The notes under the pieces are model-generated. The model was not told where the DNA came from and did not search any database. It saw only the letters and a program-made list of their open reading frames with translations. Position numbers and translations under genes: made by a program. A stretch of DNA of 64,000 nt from Streptomyces sp. R28 (GTDB taxonomy: Bacteria > Actinomycetota > Actinomycetes > Streptomycetales > Streptomycetaceae): positions 2,531,001 to 2,595,000 of the forward strand of contig NZ_CP163439.1 in NCBI RefSeq assembly GCF_041052385.1, given 5' to 3'. Below, in pieces: positions 26,664-35,159 of this stretch (position 1 is its first letter; every line of letters begins with the position of its first letter).

Positions 26664-27818
26664 TCAGTTCATCGTCGACCCGATCGTCGCCGACCCCGTC
26701 GTCAGGAACGTGGTCGACGGCAACGCCCCGCTCGCCTGCCGGGAGGCATACGCCGTCGTCGCGTCCTTCGACTTGAAGGACGGGGTCGCGACACCGCTGT
26801 CCCAGTTGTTCGCCGCGCTGACGGCCGACGACCCCAGCTTGGACAGTCCGCCCTTGTTGCTCACCGCGAGATTGCGGGCCAGGCGCGCCTTGCCGGTGGC
26901 GAAGTAGAAGCCGGACTCGGTGTTGGCGTAGGCGGTGTTGCGGTTGAGGACGATGGCCCCGGTGTTGGAGTTCTCCGTGAAGCCGTGCAGGGTGTTGTCC
27001 CAGGCCGCGTTGTTGTTGACGACGTGCGCGACGGAGGCCCCTCCGCCGCCCAGCTTGAAGCCGTTGCCGTTGCCCTCGAAGGCGGAGTCGGCCCAGCGGT
27101 TCTTGCCGTTGCCGAAGGCCCAGGTGTGCTCGATGGTGACCGGCGAGGAGAACTGCCAGAGGTCGAGCCCGTCGTCGGAGTTGTTGTAGAGGCGCGCTCC
27201 GGTGATCTTGTTACCCGTTCCGGAGCCGAACTTGATGGCGATCCCGTCGGCGTTCTGACCGTGCCCGGACGGGTCGTAGTTGCCGTAACTGTCGAGGTTC
27301 TGCACGAGATTGTTCGTGGTGCCGTCGCCGCGCAGGGTGAAGCCGGAGTCGCCGTTGTTCGCGGTGACGAGGTTCTTGAAGACACCGCCCACCGACGACG
27401 TGACGACGAATCCCTGGGCCGGGGAGTTGACGAAGGTGAGGTTCCGCACGGTCCAGTAGTCGCCGTAGATCCCGGTCAGCCAGGAGCCGTCGGGCAGCTT
27501 GGAGCCGTCGATCCTCACCTTCTCGCTGCCGTACGCCTGCAGCGTGATCCGGGCCGAACTCGTGCCGTTCGCCGTGGACTTGAGCGTGGCGGCCGGCTGG
27601 TAGGTGCCGCCGCGGACCTGGATGGTCGTACCGGCGGCGGCGTTCTTGACGGCCGACTCCAGCTGGGCCGTGCTGGACACGGTGACCGTCGCCGAAGCGG
27701 CCTCGGCGCCGCCGCCCGAGAGGCCGAGGTAGACGCCGCCCGCCCCCGAGGCGACGGCGATCGCCGCGGCGATGGACAGGGTACGGGTCCTGCGATGACG
27801 GCCGGTGCTCAAACGCAC
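26664..27818 (-). CDS. Secreted pectate lyase-like beta-helix protein, family PL9
   Basis: The 384-residue protein has an N-terminal signal anchor (RTLSIAAAIAVASGAGG) and a right-handed parallel beta-helix with the PL9 signature GQNADGIAIKFGSGTGN followed by GARLYNNSDDGLDLW; the lysine in AIKFG corresponds to the PL9 catalytic base. It should cleave polygalacturonate outside the cell. GTG at 27818 has AAAGG 8 bp upstream. A close paralogue lies at 31194-32305 but is frameshifted. It is convergent with PL4. Confidence 0.9.
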   Translation of the reverse strand: MRLSTGRHRRTRTLSIAAAIAVASGAGGVYLGLSGGGAEAASATVTVSSTAQLESAVKNAAAGTTIQVRGGTYQPAATLKSTANGTSSARITLQAYGSEKVRIDGSKLPDGSWLTGIYGDYWTVRNLTFVNSPAQGFVVTSSVGGVFKNLVTANNGDSGFTLRGDGTTNNLVQNLDSYGNYDPSGHGQNADGIAIKFGSGTGNKITGARLYNNSDDGLDLWQFSSPVTIEHTWAFGNGKNRWADSAFEGNGNGFKLGGGGASVAHVVNNNAAWDNTLHGFTENSNTGAIVLNRNTAYANTESGFYFATGKARLARNLAVSNKGGLSKLGSSAVSAANNWDSGVATPSFKSKDATTAYASRQASGALPSTTFLTTGSATIGSTMN

Positions 27819-28063
27819 GGAGCGTTCCTTTCCTGAGGAATGGGGACGAAGCGGGCCTAAGGGGCCGCCCAGGCCCGCTTCTGACATCCGGTCGCCGCCA
27901 TGGCCGGGAAGGTTGCCGCACCCCTCGAAGACGAGCGAAAGTTTCGGTCCCCGTCCGTCACCTGCGCACCGATTGACGCCCTGTCCGCCACCTATGACAC
28001 TCCGAGGCAGCCGAACAAAACAGAACCCCCCAACAGAACCCCCACACTCCCACAGGATGTGTC

Positions 28064-30292
28064 ATGCGCCCCCGCACCGCCCGCACGCTCCTGACCCCGC
28101 TGATCCCCCTCCTCGCCCTCCTGCTCGGCCTGCTGGCCGCACCCCCCAGTACCGCGAACTCCGGAGCACCACCCGTGACACAGCAAGTGAGCCAGCCCAA
28201 GTACGCCGGCTACCTCTTCGCCTACTTCACCGGCGAGGGCACCGCCGACGGCGAGCAGATCCGCTACGCCCTCAGCCGGGGCAACGACGCGCTGCACTGG
28301 CGGGAGCTCAACGCCGGCAAGCCGGTCCTCACCTCCACGATCGGCGAGAAGGGCCTGCGCGACCCGTTCGTGATCCGCTCCCCCGAGGGCGACAAGTTCT
28401 ACATGATCGCGACCGACCTGCGGATGTACCAGAACAGCAGCGGCAGCTGGGACCAGGTCCAGCGGCACGGCAGCAAGTCGATCATGGTCTGGGAGTCCAC
28501 CGACCTGGTCCACTGGACCGACCAGCGCCTGGTGAAGGTGTCCCCCGACAGCGCGGGCAACACCTGGGCGCCGGAGGCGTACTGGGACGACAGCCTCGGT
28601 GAGTTCGTCGTCTTCTGGGCGACGAAGCTGTACGCCGACGACGACCCCGACCACACCGGATCGACGTACAACAAGATGCTGTACGCGACCACGAAGGACT
28701 TCCGCACCTTCAGCGCGCCGAAGGTCTGGGACGACCCCGGCTACTCGGTCATCGACTCGACCGTGGTCAAGCACAAGGACACCTACTACCGCTACACCAA
28801 GGACGAGCGGGACCCCAGCTCCTCCAGCCCCTGCTCGAAGTTCATCACCGCGGAGAAGTCGACGAGCCTGACGGACCCGTCGTACGACTTCGTCGCCGAC
28901 TGCGTCGGCAGCGGCGCGATGGACCGGGGCGAGGGCCCGACGGTGTTCAAGTCGAACACCGAGGAGAAGTGGTACCTGTTCATCGACGAGTACGGCGGCC
29001 GCGGTTACGTCCCCTTCGAGACCACCGACCTCGACTCGGGCAAGTGGACCCCGTCCACCGACTACCAGCTGCCCGCCAGCCCCCGGCACGGCACGGTGAT
29101 ACCGGTGACGCAGGCGGAGTACGACCGGCTGCTGGCCGCGTACCCCGCGAGCCCCGCCTCGGTCGTGGACGCGACGGCGAAGGACCAGAAGGGGTACGCG
29201 ATCGTCACGGACAGCGCCGCGAAGGGCGTGCTCCCGATGCGGCCGGACGCGGACCTGTCCCGCCTCGCCCCGAAGCTGTGGCCCGGTGAGGGCGCCACCG
29301 TCAGCCCGCGCTCCGGCACCCGGCGCGACTTCCGCAAGCCGCAGAAGTACACGGTGACCGCCGCGGACGGTACGAAGCGCACCTGGACGGTCGAGGCGGT
29401 GCGCACCAACAGCCCCGTCCTGCCCGGCCTCAACGCCGACCCGGACGTGCACTACCTCGACGGCGAGTACTGGATCTATCCGACGACCGACGGCTTCCAG
29501 GGCTGGAGCGGGACCAGGTTCAAGGCGTACTCGTCCAAGGATCTGGTCCACTGGAAGGACCACGGCGTCATCCTGGATCTCGGCCCGGACGTGAGCTGGG
29601 CGGACAAGTACGCCTGGGCGCCGGCGATCGCCGAGCGCGACGGCAAGTACTACTTCTACTTCTGCGCCGAGCAGCAGATCGGCGTGGCGGGGGCCGACTC
29701 CCCGGCCGGCCCCTTCAAGGACGCCCTGGGCAAGCCGCTGGTCGCCAAGGGCGGTTCGCTGAAGGGCCAGATGATCGACCCGGCCGTCTTCACGGACGAC
29801 GACGGGACGTCGTATCTCTACTGGGGCAACGGGCACGGGTACGTGGTCCCGCTGAACGACGACATGGTGTCGTACGACGCGTCGAAGGTGCAGGACATCA
29901 CGCCTGGCAACTTCCGCGAGGGATCCTTCGTGATCAAGCGGAAGGGCACGTACTACTTCATGTGGTCCGAGGACGACACCCGCAGCGAGAACTACCACGT
30001 CGCCTACGCGACGGGACCGTCCCCGCTCGGCCCGTGGACCAAGCGGGGCACGATCCTGCAGAAGCGTCCCGAGTACGGGATCCTCGGCACGGGTCACCAC
30101 TCGGTGGTCAACGCCCCCGGCACCGACGACTGGTACGCCGTCTACCACCGGTTCGCCCTGAACGGCCCCGGAAGGCCGGGCGGCGACGGCATGCACCGCG
30201 AGACGGCCATCGACCGGATGCGGTTCGCGGCCGACGGCACGATCGAACCGGTGGTGCCGACCCTGGAGGGGATCAGGCCCGTACGGCGGTGA
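28064..30292 (+). CDS. Secreted protein with two GH43 domains
   Basis: The 742-residue protein has a Sec signal (LLTPLIPLLALLLGLLAAP) and two five-bladed beta-propellers. The first spans about residues 45-340 (GYLFAYFTGEG, GEKGLRDPFVIRSPEG); a small Ig-like linker follows (KYTVTAADGTKRTWTVE, about 425-445); the second starts at LNADPDVHYLDGEYWIYPT and has the catalytic-type aspartate in NADPD and the glutamate region in NFREGSFVIKRKG. GH43 enzymes remove arabinose, xylose or galactose from side chains of pectin and xylan; exact specificity is not readable. Confidence 0.9.
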   Translation: MRPRTARTLLTPLIPLLALLLGLLAAPPSTANSGAPPVTQQVSQPKYAGYLFAYFTGEGTADGEQIRYALSRGNDALHWRELNAGKPVLTSTIGEKGLRDPFVIRSPEGDKFYMIATDLRMYQNSSGSWDQVQRHGSKSIMVWESTDLVHWTDQRLVKVSPDSAGNTWAPEAYWDDSLGEFVVFWATKLYADDDPDHTGSTYNKMLYATTKDFRTFSAPKVWDDPGYSVIDSTVVKHKDTYYRYTKDERDPSSSSPCSKFITAEKSTSLTDPSYDFVADCVGSGAMDRGEGPTVFKSNTEEKWYLFIDEYGGRGYVPFETTDLDSGKWTPSTDYQLPASPRHGTVIPVTQAEYDRLLAAYPASPASVVDATAKDQKGYAIVTDSAAKGVLPMRPDADLSRLAPKLWPGEGATVSPRSGTRRDFRKPQKYTVTAADGTKRTWTVEAVRTNSPVLPGLNADPDVHYLDGEYWIYPTTDGFQGWSGTRFKAYSSKDLVHWKDHGVILDLGPDVSWADKYAWAPAIAERDGKYYFYFCAEQQIGVAGADSPAGPFKDALGKPLVAKGGSLKGQMIDPAVFTDDDGTSYLYWGNGHGYVVPLNDDMVSYDASKVQDITPGNFREGSFVIKRKGTYYFMWSEDDTRSENYHVAYATGPSPLGPWTKRGTILQKRPEYGILGTGHHSVVNAPGTDDWYAVYHRFALNGPGRPGGDGMHRETAIDRMRFAADGTIEPVVPTLEGIRPVRR

Positions 30293-30295
30293 GGC

Positions 30296-31093
30296 TCAGC
30301 TGACGAAGTACGTCGGGTTCGGCAGCTTGTACGTCTCGTCCGCGTAGCCGCCTTCGAGGTCGCTGTACTGGTCGCCGAAGTTGGCGATGATCTCGTAGCC
30401 GAGGTCGTCCTCGATGTGCTGCCGGGTGCCGGACTTGTACTGCACGGTCGTGCAGTTCCAGGTGCCCGGCGTGGCGCACGCGGCGAGGTAGGCCGGCGGG
30501 TTCGCCTTGTCCTTGAGGAACATGTGGCCGGCGTCGAGGTTCACATCGGCGCCGACCTTCTTCAGGTTCTCGACGGCGGCGGACCGCTGCGCCTCGCTCA
30601 GACCCGAGTTGTAGAAGACCTCGACGCCCTTGGACTCGGCGTACCGGACCAGCTCCGGGCTGCCGAAGACGGCCGGGCGGTCGGCCTTGTTCACGTACTC
30701 GGCCCACGTGGTCGAGTTGTACGTGTAGTTGGTCTTCTTCTCGTAGTCGAAGCTGAGCAGCAGCGTGTCGTCGATGTCGAAGACGACGGCCGGCTTCTCG
30801 CCCTTGTGCAGCGCCTTGCGGGCCGCCTTGTCGATGTACTTCCGGGCGGCCTTGTCGATGCTCGCCAGGTCCTTGGCGTAGGGGCTGTCCTTGGACGCCT
30901 GGTAGACGCCGTTCGCGTCGAGGGTGGCGCCGTAGTAGCTGTCCATGTCCTTGACCAGCAGCCCGATGTTGTAGGGCTCGTGGGTGCTGTTCGCGGTCGA
31001 CTGGCCGGCCGTGGCCGCGCCGGCGCCGTAGAGGGCGGCACCGGCGACCGCACAGACGGCGGTGACGGCCGCGATACGTAGTGGTTTATGCAT
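30296..31093 (-). CDS. Secreted HAD-family acid phosphatase (class B-like)
   Basis: The 265-residue protein has a signal peptide (residues 1-30) and the HAD motif I as V-F-D106-I-D108-D-T-L-L, with motif II around EVFYNSGLSEAQRSAAVENL. It belongs to the secreted HAD acid phosphatase group. The usual DLGYEIIANFGDQYSDLEGG end is present. It is convergent with the GH43 gene (3-bp gap) and has no evident role in pectin breakdown; phosphate scavenging is the family function. ATG at 31093 precedes the signal. Confidence 0.9.
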   Translation of the reverse strand: MHKPLRIAAVTAVCAVAGAALYGAGAATAGQSTANSTHEPYNIGLLVKDMDSYYGATLDANGVYQASKDSPYAKDLASIDKAARKYIDKAARKALHKGEKPAVVFDIDDTLLLSFDYEKKTNYTYNSTTWAEYVNKADRPAVFGSPELVRYAESKGVEVFYNSGLSEAQRSAAVENLKKVGADVNLDAGHMFLKDKANPPAYLAACATPGTWNCTTVQYKSGTRQHIEDDLGYEIIANFGDQYSDLEGGYADETYKLPNPTYFVS

Positions 31094-31193
31094 GACAAAG
31101 AGTTCTACGCGCGTCACCTGCGTGAGCGCGAGACCCGTTGCCCGATCTTTACCTCTCTCACGGGCGAACGGGTCTCGCGCTTCCCCGGGCAGG

Positions 31194-32305
31194 TCAGTCC
31201 ATCGTCGCCCCGATGGTCGTGCTGCCCGTGGTCAGGAAGGTCGTCACCGGCAGCGAGCCGCCCGACTGCCGGGCGTTGTAGGTGCTCGACGCGTCGGTGG
31301 AGCGGAAGGCCGGTGTCGAGATGCCGGAGTCCCAGTTGTTGCCGGACGAGACCACCGACGAGCCCTTGCTCACCTGGCCGCCGCCGTTGCTCACGGCGAG
31401 GTTCTTGCCGAGCCGGGCCGCACCGGTGGCGAAGTAGTAGCCCCACTTGGCGTTGGCGTAGGCGGTGGTGCGGTTGATGACGATCGCGCCCTTGTTGCTG
31501 TTCTCGGTGAAGCCGTTGCCGGCGTTGTCCCAGGCGGCGGAGTTGTTGATGACGTGGGCCACGGTCTCGCCGTCGCCGCCCAGCTTGTAGCCGTTGCCGT
31601 CGCCCGCGAAGGCGGAGTCGGACCAGCGGTTCTTGCCGTTGCCGAAGGCCCAGGTGTGCTCGACGGTGACCGGCGAGGAGAAGGACCAGAAGTCCAGACC
31701 GTCGTCCGAGTTGTTGTAGAGGCGGGCGCCGGTGATCAGGTTCCCGGTGCCGGAGCCGAACTTCACGGCGATGCCGTCGGCGTTCTCGCCGTGGCCCGCG
31801 GCGTCGTAGTGGCCGTAGGAGTCGATGTTCCGGACGGTGTTGTTGACCGTGCCGTCGCCGGTGAGCGTGAAGCCGGAGTCGCCGCCGTTGATGGTCTTGA
31901 TGTTGTTCCAGTTGGTCCCGGTGCAGGACTGGCAGACGACCGCGCTGTCCGGGGAGTTCTGGAAGGTGATGCCCGAGACGTTCCAGTAGTCGGCGGTCAG
32001 CTTGAAGATCCAGGAGCCGGAGGGCAGCGACGACCCGTCGATCTTGACGGTCTCCGAGCCGTACGCGGTGAGCGTGACCGGCGACGACGAGGTGCCGTTG
32101 GCCGTGGACTGCAGGGTGGCCGTCGGGTAGTAGGTGCCGCCGCGCACCTGGATGACGGTGCCGGCGGGGCGTTCTTGATGGCGTTGGACAGGTCGGTGGA
32201 GTTGCTGACGACCACGGTCGCGGCCTGGGCCTGGGTGGGGAGGACGGCCAGGCCGGCGCCCAGGGTGAGGGCTGCCATGGTGGCGAGTGCGGTTCGACGA
32301 GACAT
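31194..32305 (-). pseudogene. Frameshifted PL9 pectate lyase paralogue
   Basis: A signal-peptide start (SRRTALATMAALTLGAGLA, ATG at 32305) and SNSTDLSNAIKNA lie in one frame, and the rest of a PL9 beta-helix, from AGTVIQVRGGTYYPTATLQ through GENADGIAVKFGSGTGN to the stop at 31194, lies in another. Compared with the intact paralogue at 26664-27818, one base is missing at about 32165-32170, where a GGCGGCGGC-type run has become GGCGGGGC. The protein would otherwise be about 370 residues with the catalytic lysine. It is a recent inactivation or a sequencing error in a G-run. Confidence 0.85.
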
Positions 32306-32353
32306 GGAGAGCGGGTCCTTCCTCGTGCGGGTGCTCGTGCGGGTGGGGGTCGT

Positions 32354-32584
32354 TCACGTGCACAGGACGGTGTCGAGCCAGGTGAAGACCTCGTCCTGCA
32401 TGCGGTCGACGAAGACATGGCCGAGGTCGGGCCAGGTCTTCAGGTGCAACCGCTCCTCGGCGTGGCGGGAGCGCCAGACGGCGCGCAGCTTGGCGTGGGC
32501 CACGCGGACGCCGTCGGCGGGGAACAGCGGGTCGAGCCCGCCGTCGAAGAGGAGCATCGGCTGGGTACGGCGATGCTTGCCACG
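32354..32584 (-). pseudogene. C-terminal fragment of an alpha/beta hydrolase or esterase
   Basis: About 67 readable residues match the end of an alpha/beta hydrolase: MLLFDGGLDPLFPADG carries the acid region after a beta-strand, and TWPDLGHVFVDRM has the catalytic histidine. There is no nucleophile region, and a stop is met in frame at 32585. The 5' part has been lost next to the TnpB-like element, which suggests insertion or deletion. Before that event it was probably an acetylxylan- or feruloyl-type esterase of the island; this is inference. Confidence 0.7.
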
Positions 32585-34128
32585 TCAGGGATGTCTGGGA
32601 ATGGGAAAACGCGTGAGGGCGAGCGCCGGACACACACCTGACCGCATCGTGCTCGCGGAAGCCCACCTGAAGGGAATGAAGGTTCCCACATCGAACGAGT
32701 GGCCCTTGCAGGTGTTCGTCGTTGGAGTAGGTGAATCTTCGAACGCCACGACGGAGGCAACGGATGGGCGGGCTGCGGACGTTGACGGCACCCTTCGTGG
32801 TGCCAGGTCCCGCAGGGGTGAGTATCCGGGCTCGGTTGCGAGTTTCGGACACGGATACTGCAGTACTGCGCGAGGTCGGACTGTTCCTCGGCTCGCTGGC
32901 AGCAGGTGATCTTGCGGAGCGGTGCCGGCAGGGGCTGACACACGGCACGGCTTCGTGGTCGCAGCGCAAGAGAGAACTGACCAGGCGCTCGTCCTCTCGT
33001 TGGGCGGGCAGCATCACCAAGGCCACGCATGACCAGTGGGCGCTGGCCCGGCGTGGCCAAGTCGCCCATATGACCTGGCTGCGCGGGCAGATCGCGCAGA
33101 TCGAAGCGAAGCTGGCCCGCCCTCTGGGCGCGAAAGCCGACAAGCAGACCGGGCTGCCTCGCGGGTATGCCACTCAGCAGGAGTGGCATACCAAGTGCCG
33201 CCGCTTGCGCATGCTGCAGAACCGGCTGGCGCCAGTGGAAGCGGACTGGGCAGCGGGCCGGGTACGCGTTGTACGCGGCGGGAAGCACCTTGCCCGAACC
33301 CGTCACCATCTGGATCAAGCTGGGTTGACCAAGCAGGTGTGGCGAGAGCGCTGGGAGGCGGCCCGGATGTTCCTGGCTGCTGACGGGGAGTCCGGCAAAC
33401 CCTGGGGCAACGAGAGCATCCGCGCCACCGACACGGGTCAACTCTCCCTCAAGCTGCCAAGGGATGCGCAGTTGCGGCACGCGCTGACCCAACTGCTGCA
33501 CTACACCCGCCGTCGCGGTGCTGCCGCGATCGCCATCGAGGACCTGGATTTCGCCGACGCCAAGAGCAGGGAGAAGCACGGCCGCAACAAGCGGTTCCGG
33601 CGTCTGCTCTCCCGCTTCCCCACCGCCCGGCTCAGGGCTCGGCTGGTAGCGATGGCCGCAGAACAGGGCTTGAGGATCGTCGCGATTGATCCGGCCTATA
33701 CCAGTCGGTGGGGCGCCCAGCATTGGCAGCAGCCTCTGACTACTCCGACTCGCAAGACCACACGCCACGACGCCGCAGCAGTGGCGATCGGACGACGCGC
33801 CCTCGGACATCCGATCCGGCGACGGACGGCACCGCCCCCGCACGACCAGAGAGATCGTGCGGGGCATCGGACCGCCCAGGCCGGACCAGACACCTGGCGG
33901 CGCGAGGGAACCCGCCCCCGCATTCCCGGACCACGGACAGGATCCGTGCCGCCCGGATGCGGAGCGAAAGCGGGGGACCAGCGTGCCCAGCACCGCTCGG
34001 GGCATGCGGCTGAGCACGCGTCCTGGCATCAGGATGCGCTCCCGCTCAGTCTCTAGGGACGGTGGAGCATGTAGTACGACGGTCTCGGGCCTCCGCCAGC
34101 CCACCCGGTCGAGTCCGCGCCGTCGCAT
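32585..34128 (+). mobile_element. TnpB-type insertion element (boundaries uncertain)
   Basis: This segment interrupts the pectin island: it lies between a truncated hydrolase and a pectin methylesterase and carries only a TnpB-like gene. No TnpA and no clear terminal inverted repeats are seen, as in IS1341-type elements. The left boundary is set where hydrolase similarity stops, the right one by the next gene. Base composition of 32590-32760 is less G+C-rich than the neighbours. Confidence 0.55.
32764..34056 (+). CDS. TnpB-like (IS200/IS605 OrfB-related) protein, internally deleted
   Basis: The 430-residue protein starts at ATG 32764 with GGAGG 6 bp upstream. RuvC-II is seen as A-I-E259-D-L-D-F and RuvC-III as R-H-D336-A-A-A-V-A-I-G. 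The segment D309-P-A-Y-T-S-R-W-G marks the streptomycete TnpB-like family; it lacks zinc-finger cysteines. From recall, full-length members are about 100-130 residues longer and have a GVDxNADHLA RuvC-I motif between SIKLP and the RDAQLRHALT helix. Here SLKLP (ending P232) runs directly into RDAQLRHALT, so RuvC-I and its aspartate are missing. It is probably nuclease-dead. Confidence 0.75.
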   Translation: MGGLRTLTAPFVVPGPAGVSIRARLRVSDTDTAVLREVGLFLGSLAAGDLAERCRQGLTHGTASWSQRKRELTRRSSSRWAGSITKATHDQWALARRGQVAHMTWLRGQIAQIEAKLARPLGAKADKQTGLPRGYATQQEWHTKCRRLRMLQNRLAPVEADWAAGRVRVVRGGKHLARTRHHLDQAGLTKQVWRERWEAARMFLAADGESGKPWGNESIRATDTGQLSLKLPRDAQLRHALTQLLHYTRRRGAAAIAIEDLDFADAKSREKHGRNKRFRRLLSRFPTARLRARLVAMAAEQGLRIVAIDPAYTSRWGAQHWQQPLTTPTRKTTRHDAAAVAIGRRALGHPIRRRTAPPPHDQRDRAGHRTAQAGPDTWRREGTRPRIPGPRTGSVPPGCGAKAGDQRAQHRSGHAAEHASWHQDALPLSL

Positions 34129-34129
34129 C

Positions 34130-35158
34130 TCAGTCTGTCTTCCACGGCGTCCAGTCGCCGAGGTAGGTCCTGCGGGTCACCGACTCCGCCTGCGTGTCCG
34201 TCAGTCGAGGCCGGTTCTCCGGAACCGGGATCGCCGCGCCCGGCCCGGAGTTGCGGTACTCCCGGAACCGCATGGTCTGCCAGGGATACTGCTCCCGCAT
34301 GTTGGTGTAGGGCGCGACGGGATCGATGCCGGGCCCGATCCGGGTGTCCCGCACGACGAGGGACGGCCAGGCGGTCGTCTCGTACGTCGGCACCCAGGGC
34401 CGGGCCAGCTTGTACGCCGCGTCCTCGGCACCGGAGGTGATGCGGGAGCGGACGGCGAGGATGCCGTACGGGTTGGCGCGGGCGGTGGACGGGGCGAAGA
34501 CCATGCCCTTGGGGGTGAAGTCCACGTCCCGCTGCAGCGTGTGGAAGTGGCACTCCTCGAAGACGGCGGTCGCCCGGCCGAAGACGAAGTCGACGTCGCC
34601 CTCGATGTAGCACCGGTGGAAGTACTGCCGGTCGAAGGCGGTCAGCGCGCTCGTCTCGACGAACAGCGTGTCCTGGTGGGCCAGCAGCCGGACGTTCTCG
34701 AAGCGGGTGCGGTCGCCGTACGTGTACGCCGCCACCGCCTGGGTGCCGGTGATGTCGGGATGGTCGGCGCGCAGCCAGTCGTTGGCGAGGGTCAGGTCGC
34801 GGACGGTGAGGCCGGGGGCGGCCGAGGTGAAGGTGGCGGAGCCCGCGGTGCCGTACGTGGTGCCGTCGGGCTTCTTCGTGCCGTTCGCGTTGTCGTGGAC
34901 GATGACGGCGTCGCGCGGGTCGCGGGAGGCGCCGCGCAGGGTCAACTCCGCCTTGTCGACGGGCACGTTGACGACCTGGCGGTACGTTCCCGGGTGCACG
35001 ACGATCGTCCAGCCGGGCCCGTCCACCGCGTCCACGGCCGCCTGGACGGAGTCGCCGGGGCGGACGTGCAGGACACGGCGGGACCCGGTGGCGAAGGCAG
35101 GGGTGGCCCCGGCCAGGGCCGAGCCCGCCCCGGCCGCGAGAAAGGCGCGCCTGCGCAT
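34130..35158 (-). CDS. Secreted pectin methylesterase, family CE8
   Basis: The 342-residue protein has an RRR leader and signal peptide (residues 1-23) and a CE8 beta-helix. The catalytic elements are Q140 (TGTQAVA), Q162-D163 (LAHQDTL), D190 (EGDVDFVFGRA), and R253-x-W255 (KLARPWVP). It removes methyl esters from homogalacturonan and prepares it for pectate lyases. It follows a second CE8 gene with a 1-bp gap on the same strand; the two are clear duplicates. The TnpB-like element lies just downstream. Confidence 0.93.
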   Translation of the reverse strand: MRRRAFLAAGAGSALAGATPAFATGSRRVLHVRPGDSVQAAVDAVDGPGWTIVVHPGTYRQVVNVPVDKAELTLRGASRDPRDAVIVHDNANGTKKPDGTTYGTAGSATFTSAAPGLTVRDLTLANDWLRADHPDITGTQAVAAYTYGDRTRFENVRLLAHQDTLFVETSALTAFDRQYFHRCYIEGDVDFVFGRATAVFEECHFHTLQRDVDFTPKGMVFAPSTARANPYGILAVRSRITSGAEDAAYKLARPWVPTYETTAWPSLVVRDTRIGPGIDPVAPYTNMREQYPWQTMRFREYRNSGPGAAIPVPENRPRLTDTQAESVTRRTYLGDWTPWKTD

Positions 35159-35159
35159 G

